NCBI GenBank assembly: GCA_949317995.1
Contig: OX439036.1
Coordinates: 87,891,920-87,955,919, forward strand
DNA: 64,000 nt
Direction: 5' to 3'
Source of the DNA: Acholoe squamosa
Taxonomy: Eukaryota; Annelida; Polychaeta; Phyllodocida; Polynoidae
In this document: positions 8,749 through 20,343 of the stretch, one piece after another
Position numbering within the stretch: the first letter of the stretch is position 1
Layout: each line of letters begins with the position of its first letter
Program-made: the position numbers and the translations under genes
Notes under the pieces: model-generated
The model's database searches: none
Seen by the model: only the letters and a program-made list of their open reading frames with translations
Told to the model about the DNA's origin: nothing

Positions 8749-10674
8749 TTAGTGCATGCTTAAAAATGATCTAATCAGTATCAGTTTAAATGTCCTCACC
8801 TGACCCCTGATTGGCTCTGAGCTCCTCCAATGGGGTGTGGCTCAGGCTGGGCAGTGTGGCGCTGCACATGATGCTGCACGTGGATTCAGCGACCTCAGGT
8901 CAACATCTTTTGATCCCAGATCAAGACATGTCGCTGTCCGGTCACTATGCGCCTCACATGTCGGCGATTATTGCATAACCACTCCGACCCCCCAATAAAA
9001 CTTGCCTGATATCCCTTTATGTCGGGATGAAAGCTGTTTTATGAGGTTGACTGCCGTTAGGCTGCACACAGTTTTTATGGTCCTTGTATCAACAATGTTG
9101 GTGGCGGGCCTATACCATGCCATCTGGTGGTGTATCCCGTGTTCGCCCTGGAGGAGACCGCCTTCCAGCCCAAGCTTGGCTGGGCTGGGAGCTTGCCTCT
9201 CCTGGGGCATCCACTCATCCATCGTGCCTGCTGGGTCCGTACGAGGTCCGTTCAGCAGGCCAGTTTAAACACAAGTGACGAGTCACATCTGTCTCAGCGT
9301 ATTTATACCCTAAGCCTGCTCCACACAAACAGGGTATACAGGTTAATTAGAACTCACCCATACAACTACAAGGGCCTGTTACATATGGACAGACTTAACT
9401 TTGAGCAATGATTTGGGAGGGGGGATGATCAGATAACTAGTACACATAAACCACACAACCTTCTCAAATGTGTACGAGTGTGTTATCATTCTACACCCTT
9501 GTTTATCTATATTTTTTTTTATAAAATTTCAGACATCCACATTGACATAGCTCACTGTCCGTTTTTACACTGGATGAGGCGGGCAGGGCTTGGTGGGACA
9601 TGGTGGCGGCTGTATGCGTATAATGAGCTGACCTGCGGGTCGGGCTAATTTGTAGTAGACTCAGGGGTATTAGTTCATTATGTTACCACTGCCATCATTA
9701 TTATATGATCATGGGATGGGTCGCTCTGTGACCAGGCTCATAGATCCGACAAATCGGACATGGCGCCAAGCAGCTGGGGCCTTTGTATGAGTCCATTTAT
9801 CTAGATACAAGTAGCCCAGGAACCAGCAGCTTTCACCTAACAGTGGCACACTAGGTACTTACATACTAATGTAGCAAGATAAGTTGACTTTTCATATCAT
9901 TCTGGTGATCTTTAAGGCCTTTCTCCAATAGGAACAACTGAAAAGAATGGAAGTATGTATACCCAATTCTACCAAAGAAATTTCCCTTTTGAACATAGTT
10001 GTCTCCCAATACATTACAACTCATATGTGCATTGTACAGGCAGCAATGGATGATAAGTTGGGCCATCAGCTATCATTCATGTAATGATCAAATTAAATTA
10101 GGCAAAAGTAAAAAGTTTCAGGTAACAGGGCAAAACATATAGCTTCCCATTTTGAAGGAAATATAGGTTTTTGACTAGGTTAACAGTCAATTTAGTCACC
10201 CCTGTGTCGCCATGACTTGCCCCCGAGTCACCACAACTTTAAAGCAGTAAAAAAAAAAAAAAAAGATTTACAATTAAATTTAGATTAAAAGAAAATCCGA
10301 CCTAACCTACCTGTTTTTTTTTTTTGTTTTTTTTTGTTACCTGAAAGACACAACTTTTTTTTTTTGGCCTTATATAAGGATACGCCCCCTCATTTCTGGT
10401 TGTACTATATATCATTATGATCACAGTTGTCATGATCCGACATTCCATGATGAGACTTATCATGGCCATACTTGTCATACTTGTCACTCCTTACCAGTCC
10501 AGTGTCTCAGAAGGTCACTGCACAAGATCCTACGACTGGGACCCCTCGAGCTCGTAGCGATCACACAGAACAGTCGAGGAGCATTCCCTACGAGCGATTG
10601 AAGTCCTGCAAGCTACATTAGTGCCTTTGCGAAGTAACCTCTAGACACATAATCTTTCTATATACATGCTATAT
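8749..10674. other. Unassigned; left part probably DIRS leader
   Basis: No gene. 8749-9260 probably includes the leader or terminal repeat of the DIRS element (minus), but no repeat partner is in the window. 9260-10200 is unassigned A/T-rich DNA. A segment near 9812-9840 resembles one near 26930-26960 (both contain GAACCAGCAG followed by a GTGGCAC or GTGCCAC motif). Homopolymer A/T tracts lie at 10249-10264 and 10313-10363, with CCGACCTAACCTACC between them. Confidence 0.45.
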
Positions 10675-10687
10675 AAGGTATCAGTCT

Positions 10688-10837
10688 ATTTCTCCTCTTA
10701 CCTATCCCATCGGATGTGTGTGGAGCACACATGCGCGGGCACAAACACATTCCTATGTGAAAATGTGTAATGTAGTTCTCGCCATGAATATGACCTTAGC
10801 TATCGAAATAGCCTTTAACATCTATTACTCACTCACT
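10688..10837 (+). mobile_element. Short retroposon copy (a), 5'-truncated, (ACTC)n tail
   Basis: 150-bp element flanked by 13-bp target duplications AAGGTATCAGTCT at 10675-10687 and 10838-10850. It contains the shared body GGATGTGTGTGGAGCACACA and GCGCGGGCAC, followed by a 3' part with GACCTTAGCTATCGAAATAG and a tail ATTACTCACTCACT. Compared with copies at 29183-29364 and 53947-54126 its 5' end is shorter by about 35 bp, as expected for 5' truncation. No RNA polymerase III box is evident. Confidence 0.85.
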
Positions 10838-10850
10838 AAGGTATCAGTCT

Positions 10851-13800
10851 GTACCTCATATTTCCATTTCCTCTATCGGTGGGAAATGGGGGGTTTCTTT
10901 TTACCTGTTCAATTTCGTAAAGGCATGGATTTTGTTTGAATTTGTAGTTGTTTTCCTTCACTCTCACTTTGGCTATTAGTGCGTGTTAATTAACTGTGCG
11001 TCTGCCATCCAGTCTCGCACCACGGATCACCCCCCCCTCCATTCCCCATACACTAAAGAACTGATATTCCTGCACCATTAATATGCTGGCTTGATGACAT
11101 TGACGGAGATACAATTCGATTTCGGACATAAATGACTGGAAGGTGTCATATGTAAATTGGAGTAGAGCCGGCCCCGGGCCGGCCTCAGCCTACATCCAAT
11201 AATTAGGCTGGCTGTTGGGCACACAGAGAAAAGAAGACTGATCGCTTTGACACATACTGCACAGGTCACGATTGTCTCCCACATGACATGCGTGAAAGGC
11301 ATGTTGAACGAGGTTGACACTCTCACATTTGGTTCGTCAACTCCACTTGACATGCATAATGAAGACAGTTGTCATGGTGACATATGGGCCATGTCCCAAT
11401 GACATGTGCTCTCTGTGTCAAATCAAGTTGACATTGAGATACATGTCATTTTGACAGGAAGACTTTTTTCAGTGCAGGGGGTGGATAGACGCTGGCAGAC
11501 AGGCCTGGTAGCTTGCAACCCTCCAGGCGGGTGATGAGATTTAGGCAGCAGTGTCTCAGACTGCCTTCACACTAACACCCAAATGAATTAGATTGTAGGG
11601 AGAACAGAAACGGGAGCCGGGGCCGTAATGGGCGTCGGGCCGGGGCGCCAACGGGCGCGGAAAGGCACTGTTTGGTGCCACCTAAAAGTGGAAGAGTGAG
11701 GTGGATGGAGAGATAGGTAGGAGTGGAAGGGGACCAGGGAGACGTGCTGCAAATGTCATGGGGAGGTGTAGTGAGAATGTCAGCACATGTGTTAGCAGGT
11801 GGCTGTACTACCACCACTCCCACCAGAACTATCAGGACACACTTATCTCCCTCCAAGGACGTTCTCATTGTGCTCACATGACGCCCGCCTCCCGTGTCAC
11901 TGCTATGGCTGTGAAACCTCAAGGTGGCTTAATTAGTACCTACCCCTTTGGCACTGCTATGGCTTCTGATATTACTGTAGCAGCTAGACCTGATACCCAA
12001 ACACAACACCCGTATCACACTCAGGGGTTTAATGTTTCATGGGTTTGGGCTTTTGGATTCTCCGAGGCAATGCACTCAAGAGGCCGGTAGCTGATTTGAT
12101 CAAAGTATTCCTTTTCATGAACTTGTTTTGGCACTGATACATTTAGATTACACAGCCTCACCATGATCCCCATTTAGGTCGATCCATATCTAACAAATAC
12201 CTTGCAGAAACAGTGCTAATATCCATGGCACCTTTAAACAAGGCTTTATAAAAAGTCTTATGTTCAAGCAACGCGATCTACCTTTTGGCCTCACCCTAAT
12301 TTCTATTCATGAGCAATTTTGGAGAAAATCTGATTTATTGCGATTATGGAGAAGCTGGACAACTTTTTAAATCCTGCGTGTCGAAAAAAAGAATTTTCAG
12401 TTGGCCTTAAAAAAATCTTCAAAAATGTCCTCCTACCTACCCTAATTCTTTTCGACCCCGTTATCAAAACGTAACCTTCTCTTTTTTTAGGCCCAGGGAC
12501 AACAAACGTAAGTGGTTTAGAACTAAGTAGTAAAAAGAAATGGTGGTATAACAATGGGAACAATGCATATACATTGTGATTCGTTTACTTTGTCTTGTAT
12601 TTTTTGTTAGATACATGTCAGATACTAATTGAACCCACATCTAGTAATTACATTATTATCTCGTTGTCTATTATGGTAGTGCAGCAATTGATAGATTGGA
12701 AATGGGGGTGGGATCTCTTTTTTCGAAGCCCTCCAATAATCATGACTTTTGATGCGGATCTTATATCTACACACACGTACGAATCTACACAGAGGCATTA
12801 GGTATATTAAAGAACAATATTCAGCTTTTACGATACAATCAACCCGAGAACATAGTATAAGTATAGCTGAGGGTTTAGTACCTTGGTTGGCATGACGTAT
12901 GTTCTTGTAATATGAACATCAAATGGAAGGTCTGTGATATATTGATATTTGCTTATAAATGGGCATGAAGTAGGCTTGGGGGATAGAGCACAAGTAGGCA
13001 ACATGGCAGGGGGGTCGACCAGAGAAAGATATAATGTATCTAAAATGCTAGGAACCCAGGTGTGTCCTGTGCTTACAGCATTCTAGTATTGTCGTAAATT
13101 ACCATGGAGGTTACTTATGAGGCCTTTATAAGTCTATATAAAACCGGCCAGGTGATATATCAACATGCCATAAACTCACTCAAAGCCAAGGCTTTCTATA
13201 TCGTATGGGCCCTAGCACATTATTTCTGTACTAGGCGTATATGTTTTGCATTTTTAGACTGCGATATTAGGTAATATATATGATCCAGATACATAAACTC
13301 AAAGTAAAAAACTAAATTCAAACTAAAAATCCCTTACAGTGCTTATTGGCAGTAACTTGATTGGCGGTAACATATTTTGATTAATTTCAAAATCACATTA
13401 GAAACTATATGTAAAAACAGATACTCATATCTTGTAAAAAGCCATGACACATCGTACTATAAATATCTTAGCATTCCTCCTGGAGTGAAGATTTGTCCAT
13501 GTTCCGAACCCTATATAGCACTATAAGAAAACATATAATTTATAGGCAGACATAAAGTAATTGAACAGGCATGTTTTAAATTGAACTGAACCCTCCTATA
13601 TTGTGGTATAAAACACTTGATAGCCATCCCTCAAGGTTTCCTCGCGGAATTAAGCCATTACCAGCTCTATAATATACTTCGCGTATAAGGTGCACCTCGT
13701 ACTTAAGGCTCAACTAGAGTAGGTGAATTTGGCCAAAATGTAAATTTAGTATCCTACGCATTGAATTTTCAAAATTCAAAATGGTATGTGTAGAGCTAGG

Positions 13801-15455
13801 ACTAGGACCCCCGGACCCCATGAACAATTTGACATGAATATGACAGTATAAGATTACACAGGACCATTATAAGTCCTGACTCAGCAATGGTGACTTCCAC
13901 GTGCAAATGGCGCGCCACCGCCAATATGGTGCGTCCGACTGGGCGACGCTTCAAAGTCCAAGTCCATCGCGCGCGTCTGCAACCAAGAATTTATTGGGCT
14001 AGCACATGAACAGGGGAGGAATAAAAGAGCCCCATAACCTCTACCGGGCCGCCATCGAGGATCGTGTAAAGTCCTGAAATGGAATAAAATCACAGTTAAC
14101 TTTGGGGACGCTCTCAGACTCCTCTACCAAACGCAGGAAGATACATGAAGAGGATCACGTGATGGTGAAACGACATTTTAGTCCCATCAGACGTTTCATA
14201 TAGATATTTCAAAATCAGCTCTTAGTGGGGGGTCGCGATCACTTTGATAGTGATGGGGGGGGGGAAAAATCTGGCGATCCGCCAAAATCCATCTACCCCC
14301 CGCCTAGCAATAAACGACTTGTCCCTAAGTAAATTTCAGAAAGACCCAGTATTGAACGAGAGATTTCATGAGAGGTGAGAGAGACATGGTGTCTCTACTG
14401 CGGTCTCTGCGATTTTCCTGCAGGGAACATGAAGAACTGCTCACAAATGCTCGCTGCAGGGGTCTGAGCAGCTCACCTCCAGGGCCATATACAGCTGTCA
14501 AGTGTCACCCTTACCAGATGTATACTACTCAACGGCCTGGGGGAGCCTGATTGCCTGCAATACCTAACGTATACACACATGACGCGCCTGTCATCTTTTC
14601 TTCAAATAGTCCATGCATTATTGATACTGTTTGCACGGGATATGGACGGACGGGGCAATGGATGATTTGCTATGGGATAAGGGGGTGTCTCGGGCAGATT
14701 GCAATGGATAGGGCGACCATCAGTGACGGGGCGGAGGAGGGCGTTGGACAGTAGGTAGTGGCTTGTGACGACGGGTGGGCAGAATGCCAAACTGTACCAA
14801 TGGTATATACAAACGTGTGTTCAGTAAGAATGTATCCAGTTAATTCGTGCAAAATATGCTAGAGGCAATTTCTTAACACACTATATGATTGCCCTCTCCG
14901 AGTAGTACCAAAATTCCCATAGGAATAACATTCAGGTTTCAAGTCTTAGGGCTGAGCGCCATCATGCCCCCCTTGGGAAGCTTGGCGTGCAAATGGAATA
15001 GCATAAAGATGTAGGATAAAAGAGCATTGTGGAAAATGGGGACGAGGGTATAACGGAATTTAAACCCTCTTTGCAAATTACTAGATTAGAGTTTGAAGGC
15101 GTGTCATACCGTTATTTGAAACAGGCCTACACGTTATGAATGTCACAGATGCTGAAATTAGAGGGCTACCGGATTAAAGGTTGTCAAGTGCAGAGAAAGG
15201 TGCATTACAGTTATCATCGATCCACACTCACACAAAATAACTAATGGTCAGTTAGCTCAGCTTTTACCCCCCTCCCTTCCATTCATCCCTTTCTTGCTCT
15301 TATACTCCGGCAATGGTCCCAATGCAGATAAATGGCGCTAAATCGTGTTGCCATGGCGACGAGACTGACGCATTGATAGTAGGGCGCGCATAAATCCCAT
15401 TGAACGTTGAGATGGGTCGTTGCAAGGCAGGACGCCCTGGGTTTATCATTAGTAG
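10851..15455. other. Unassigned intergenic DNA
   Basis: No supported gene. TGACAT-rich sequence at 11280-11475 ends in TTTTTTCAGTGC, similar to the right end of the MITE at 25203-25433. A GC-rich patch lies at 11600-11665 and another at 13895-13985. A segment at 12385-12500 (AGGCC, CTACCTACCCTAATTCTT) may be a degraded inverse relative of 10280-10370. Repeat-like GGGGGGTCGCGATCACTTTG occurs at 14226. The rest is unremarkable. Confidence 0.5.
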
Positions 15456-15660
15456 CAGTGGCGGATCCAGGGGGGTGGGCCTGCCCCCCACCACCACCAC
15501 AAAAAAAAAAAGAGGGAAAGAGGGGAAAAAAGAGGGAAAAGAAAAGTGTAGAGGGGGCCCCAAATAGGGGCTTGCGATCCTCGGGGCCATATATAGTACC
15601 TCATTAGCTCTCACCAAGTCTTGCCCCCCCCTCTTCTAGACAATCCTGGATCCGCCACTG
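15456..15660. mobile_element. 205-bp hAT5-like MITE
   Basis: Perfect 16-bp TIRs CAGTGGCGGATCCAGG (15456-15471) and CCTGGATCCGCCACTG (15645-15660), flanked by a 5-bp duplication AGTAG (15451-15455 and 15661-15665). No coding capacity. CAG-type ends with 5-bp duplications fit the hAT5-type group in invertebrates. Related ends occur at 48166-48311 and 56592-56855. Confidence 0.88.
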
Positions 15661-15665
15661 AGTAG

Positions 15666-17217
15666 GGCGGGGTAGAGGGAGCAAGTCCCGTCCTGGACAC
15701 GGCCTGCCCTTTCCTCTAACCTCTTCCAGACCCTGGCACCAACAATAGGTACAATAGGAGTTAGGGATTAAGCGTTAGGAGGCGCGTGTTACTGTTATCT
15801 GTGACGTGCTGCTGTCATTACTGCCCTGGTGGTAATCTTCCCTTCGTTATGATGTGACTTCTGTGGACACTACACAGAGTGGGTGTAGTATCAGGATGCA
15901 GTAACTCACCATAATTCACACAGCAGATACACATAATTTGAGCGGGTCGATAGCAATTAGATCTTCTTCACACATTATGAGTCGTTATACCCCCCCCCCC
16001 CCGCTATCCCTCACTCAATCTACCATAGGATTGAATTTGACATATTCAACTCATTCTAAAAGATTAGGGTTAGGATTACATCCGTTATGATCTTACTTTT
16101 CCTGGTTTTCCTTTGGCCACCAGACAACAGAATATTATCAAGGTGATAAACAAAGCTTTGCACGTGTAGACGACTGGCTGCACGGATTAATGTATTAATG
16201 AATGTCACATGTGCCATACATAACTATATTTCTAAATATGAGGACATGCATCTGTCACTCCCCTAATGTCACAAAGATTTATATGCGTGTGTGCTGTAAA
16301 TCGTAAGATCTCTGTTTTGCACACTGAGTGTTGTGGTTGATGCTTTAAGCAAGCTTTACTGGAAACACATTTTCATGAAATATTAACTATTTTGATTTGA
16401 TCTTCTCTGACACAGCACGCATGATGGAGAAGATGAGAACCTGTTTTGGTAATTTGATAAAAGACTTCTAAGAAAGCGCTCTTGAAATCCATTCCAGGCA
16501 TTTCATTTTCCAATTTGCAAGGTCCGCATGGCTTCAAAATCCAAGCGGAAAATACTTTCATGGAAGTGTTTATTGGATCTGCTGTTGTTCTGTTGACGGT
16601 AAAGCCCCCGGCGTCAAGGAAATGAAAGCTGAATCTGCACATTCTGCTTGACTGCGTTTGATGCAGCGTGTAAAAGGGGAAATAAAGCGGGTTAGACCCG
16701 ATGATGTAGGCTAAAGTATCCTTTATGCATTTTCATTCCACTGGAAAATGGTTACTATAACAGGGTACAGTTTATGGGGCCAGTGCTTTTCTGTACGGTA
16801 CCAAAAGGAAGTGGTCATATTTTAACGACGGGGGTTGGAGGTTGGCTGGGTCCAAAATATTCACACTTCTGTGGGGGCGGGGGCGGGTTCAGAAATCAAT
16901 CGCCCCTTTTCACCAAGAAAAGCCTGTGTATTACTTTAGAACGAAGAGGGGGGGGGCGAGACAATTTTGACACATACATGTTTTATTCTGTGGCCATCTG
17001 CCTCATACAGGATATATCTAACTTGTTAGCCATTTGCACTATAATTAAATCTTGAAAGAGTGTGGTCGAGTAAAAGGGTGACATACAGGGAGTTTCAATC
17101 TGCAGCTTGGACATACACATAAGGGTATCAATAGGAAGACCCTATGTGACTTCGAGCTTGATCTATTTTAAAAGTGTGCTGCCAGAGGCTACCTATAATC
17201 TGCAGCCTATACATGTA
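15666..17217. other. Unassigned intergenic DNA
   Basis: No supported gene. Contains a poly-C run at 15990-16003 and G-rich repeat-like patches at 16875-16890 and 16948-16957. An 89-codon minus ORF at 16373-16642 has no recognised similarity. Confidence 0.5.
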
Positions 17218-17792
17218 GTGGAGGCTCCACTACGCGATTTTTTGCTACATTCTCATGGAATGTTTTCCCTATAGTGCCTAAGGTATAGGGTGTTGACATT
17301 CCTATATTGTAAACATGAGATTCAAAATTGTAAACATGAGATTTCAGGGGTCATTTCATGGGTGATCTCTCTCCTTGTGTGCCATATTTACAAACTAACC
17401 TACACCTGCATAGACTCTGTGATTGGGTGAGAGTTCAATATATAAACATTAACACAGCAAAATATAAATAACAACACAGCAGTTACACAGATCACAGGGT
17501 CTTGAACTGTAAAAATCAAACATGTCTGATATTGAGTTGCATAGAGTCATCAGTGTGTAAGTCTGCAATATTTACATTAGGTCAGCTTGATTTGGTAAAG
17601 AAAAACATCTTTTTGACAATACAAGCATGCCTGAAATAGCACACTTTGACATCCCAACATAAACAAATGACTCCTTTAACATACAATTTCTACCTTGCAA
17701 TGATAACAAATGCCACTTTGAGTCTTTGTTTGAGTCTCATTTTGTGAGAATAGCTCAGATTCTCTGCCAAAATCGCGTTGTGGAGCAACACC
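17218..17792. mobile_element. 575-bp mariner-type MITE, copy A
   Basis: TIRs of about 25 bp: GTGGAGGCTCCACTACGCGA at the left and TCGCGTTGTGGAGCAACACC at the right (imperfect inverse), both flanked by TA (17216-17217 and 17793-17794). Shares ends and interior motifs (ATTGTAAACATGAG, CAACACAGCAG, CAAGCATGCCTGA) with copy B, which starts 34 bp downstream. TA duplication suggests the Tc1/mariner group; no transposase is present. Confidence 0.82.
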
Positions 17793-17826
17793 TAATCACA
17801 GACTGGATTATCGCGGCCTGACTGTA

Positions 17827-18378
17827 GTGGAGGCACTACTACGCGATTCTCGTGGAATGTTACCCAGACAGTGCATAAGGTATAGGCTGTTGATAGTTCT
17901 CAAATTGTAAACATGAGGTTTAAATGATAAACAGGAGATTTGAGGGGTTACTTGTAACAACAGTGAATGTGTTACCTATAATTCTGTTTATATTTACTCC
18001 ACACCTAAGACTGAGATGTCACACTGATCAACTAAGGGTTGGTGCCGCTGTTCTGCTATATAAACCACAACACTTTACAATATAAATAACAACACAGCAG
18101 CCTGACAACAACTGCACAGTCTTGTCCTGGAAAAATCAAACCTGTTTGATATTGAATTGCAGAGACTCCCCAATGTGAAAGTCTGCAAAACATCTTTTTG
18201 ACAACACAAGCATGCCTGAGGGTGCACACAATAACATCCCCAGATAAACAAAAAACTTCCTTGACATATAATTTCTACCTTGCAATGAAGACAGTTATCA
18301 TATATCAGTCTGTGTGTGTGTCCCATTTTGCGAGAATAGCTGCGATTGTCTGCAAAAATCGCTTGGTGGAGCCTCACC
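17827..18378. mobile_element. 552-bp mariner-type MITE, copy B
   Basis: Left end GTGGAGGCACTACTACGCGA after TA (17825-17826); right end AATCGCTTGGTGGAGCCTCA then CC, followed by TT rather than TA. Full-length, diverged relative of copy A in the same orientation. No ORF of interest. Confidence 0.8.
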
Positions 18379-19640
18379 TTATAGCTTCCTCGTTGGGGAA
18401 ACACCTGGTTATAGATGCCTTCATTCTTATGAATATGTAGATTAGATTTCGTTTCTTTTCAATTGTGATGTTATCCTTTGGAAGTTGTTTTTCAAGCATT
18501 ACTACACAATGTCTGCAAACGACGGTATACATCAATCCTCACACACTTGGGGCCTACTCAAATTGGCAACCAGTGGCCCTTCATGTCCGCTTATCAATTC
18601 ATGATCTACATCTGTGAAAGTTTGTGAGAGCTCTGTTTTGATCTTATGCAGTAGTCCAAATACGTTTGGAAGAGTCATTGGGCTGAATAATACAGATTTT
18701 AGACTGGACCAATCGCCGATCAATCTCCCCCAAAGCGTGGTTCTACTGCAGCAAACGGACCTTGGCCTTTCTGTCTTTAAGTGTCCAGGGGCGGTACATT
18801 CCTGAATATTTTAGGTCCCTGGAGTTACCGTTCATTGAAAATGGCTATTTGTACGGACGTTTCACTAGCTATTAAATCGGAGCCGGTAGTGAGTCTGGAC
18901 AAGAGGAACTACTGTGATCAATATGGAAGAGTGAACCAGTGTCAGTCTACGACATCAGTAGATCAGTATAAGTCACGTTGAAAAGAAGCTTTCACTGAAC
19001 CTTTTCTTGAAAAAATTCTAGACATTCGAGATATAAATTATCCTTTTCCATCAAACCACATTCTTTATTACCGGTATGCCTATTGTTTATTCCTCGGTAA
19101 TTCCTGTCAGTCCTCATTCCACCTATCGTCCCAGTTGCAATGTTTCATCTTTCAATTTCCTGCAACATGTTGCAGTATGTGGACTATGGCAGTCCCATAG
19201 GTGAACCCATTTTTCACACCCACCACGCCGAATTAACCTTCCACGTATTTTCACGGGCAGATTTAGCATTGAAAATGACCATTTAGCTATCATGAATTTC
19301 TTTTTTTAAAAGATATAGACCTATTGAACATTTCTGACAATAATCACACAATAATGAATACAAAGGTTAACTGGAATTGGTCTGTCTTCAGGAGGGTCAT
19401 GCGGTGCCTGCATGATGAGGTAATCTCCAGACGACCTATATTCTCATGAACCTGTGTCTATATATATTGATTTAGCCCTATATACACATGTCACATCTCT
19501 GATAGCACTGGTCCCTCTAAATATATGGGGTTTGTGGAGCACAGCATTGCCATAGGCCTACCCCATGGTCTGTGACGTCATTCTTCACGTTGTGGGTCTG
19601 GTGTATAACATATATCTAGACTGACACTTCAAGTGATACA
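18379..19640. other. Unassigned intergenic DNA
   Basis: No gene or clear repeat recognised in this stretch. Confidence 0.5.
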
Positions 19641-19645
19641 TAAGA

Positions 19646-19763
19646 CAGAGGTTCACGAGAATTACTCCAAACTGAGTGTTTCTTCACGAGGTAGCCTCAA
19701 AGCAGGATTCCACGAGGCAGAGCCGAGTGGAATCCTGCTTCATTCAGATTGGAGTAATTTGAG
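19646..19763. repeat. Foldback hairpin with 14-bp perfect inner stem
   Basis: Inner arms AAGCAGGATTCCAC (19700-19713) and GTGGAATCCTGCTT (19727-19740) around a 13-nt loop. Outer arms also pair (AATTACTCCAA with TTGGAGTAATT; CAGAGGTTCAC with GTGAATCTCTG). Left and right outer arms lie at different distances, so the fold has an internal bulge. Probably a small foldback MITE. Confidence 0.8.
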
Positions 19764-20314
19764 TGAATCTCTGTATTTATTTCATGTTTCCTATGTACAA
19801 GAGCCCTCAAAAATCAATTTTAGTTAATGGATTTGATTCAGTTTCTTTACGCCCTGACAGGGAATTGCTCTGCCTATGCTTTATAATAGGAACTGTCGTT
19901 CTTAACATGAAATAAATCACAAACCTACCTTACGGAGAGCAGACCCACTGTCATGTCGCTTTTTTTTTTTTTACATTTATAAGCACTTGAATAAATTCAG
20001 CAGTATACCAACATCTGGAGATTATCTATTACAGCCATGTGAGTTTTGGGGAAATTTCCGGAAATTATGATATTTGAAGGTCAAGTGATCAATCTTGTGA
20101 TTTGCACAGGTCTCCCAATAAAGGCTTTCAACATTAATTATGTGGGAGGGGCTCTAAGATTTCTAAGGGCCTACACAATACAATTATTTTTGTTGGAGGA
20201 GGAATTTAGGCACCCTCACGGAAATTTCTTCAAAAATCCGGTGCCATGCCTGTACAACGACTGCCATAACCTTATGGTAGTACCAAAACTCCTTGGGAAT
20301 AGCACAGTATTTTA

Positions 20315-20343
20315 GTCGTAGGGATATAATATATCCCTACGAC
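20315..20343. repeat. 29-nt perfect palindrome
   Basis: GTCGTAGGGATATA, a single central A, then TATATCCCTACGAC. Upstream sequence TAGTACCAAAA followed by a GGGAATAGCACAG-like segment resembles 14905-14950, so it may sit at the end of a dispersed repeat. Confidence 0.75.

Larger units (their letters stand above)
1..9260 (-). mobile_element. DIRS-like tyrosine-recombinase retrotransposon, nested and degraded, 3' end beyond window
   Basis: Minus-strand pieces in the order ORF1/gag, RT, RNase H, tyrosine recombinase match the DIRS layout and differ from LTR elements, which carry an integrase. Reading minus strand from right to left: low-complexity ORF1 (8735-7735), ORF2 start (7748), RT N-terminus (3930-3738), RT core (2947-2260), RNase H (2138-1365), recombinase (1360-1182 and 266-1). 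Frames join across a plus-strand LINE, a Penelope fragment and two MITEs, so it is older than all four. Frameshifts, stops and a YIND in place of the usual YxDD show it is dead. The right limit near 9260 is a guess, since I could not recognise the terminal repeat. The left end is outside the window. Confidence 0.82.

Noticed and set aside
11701-12090. 129-codon plus ORF
   Set aside because: No recognisable motif; an opposing ORF of similar length overlaps it, and composition is not protein-like.
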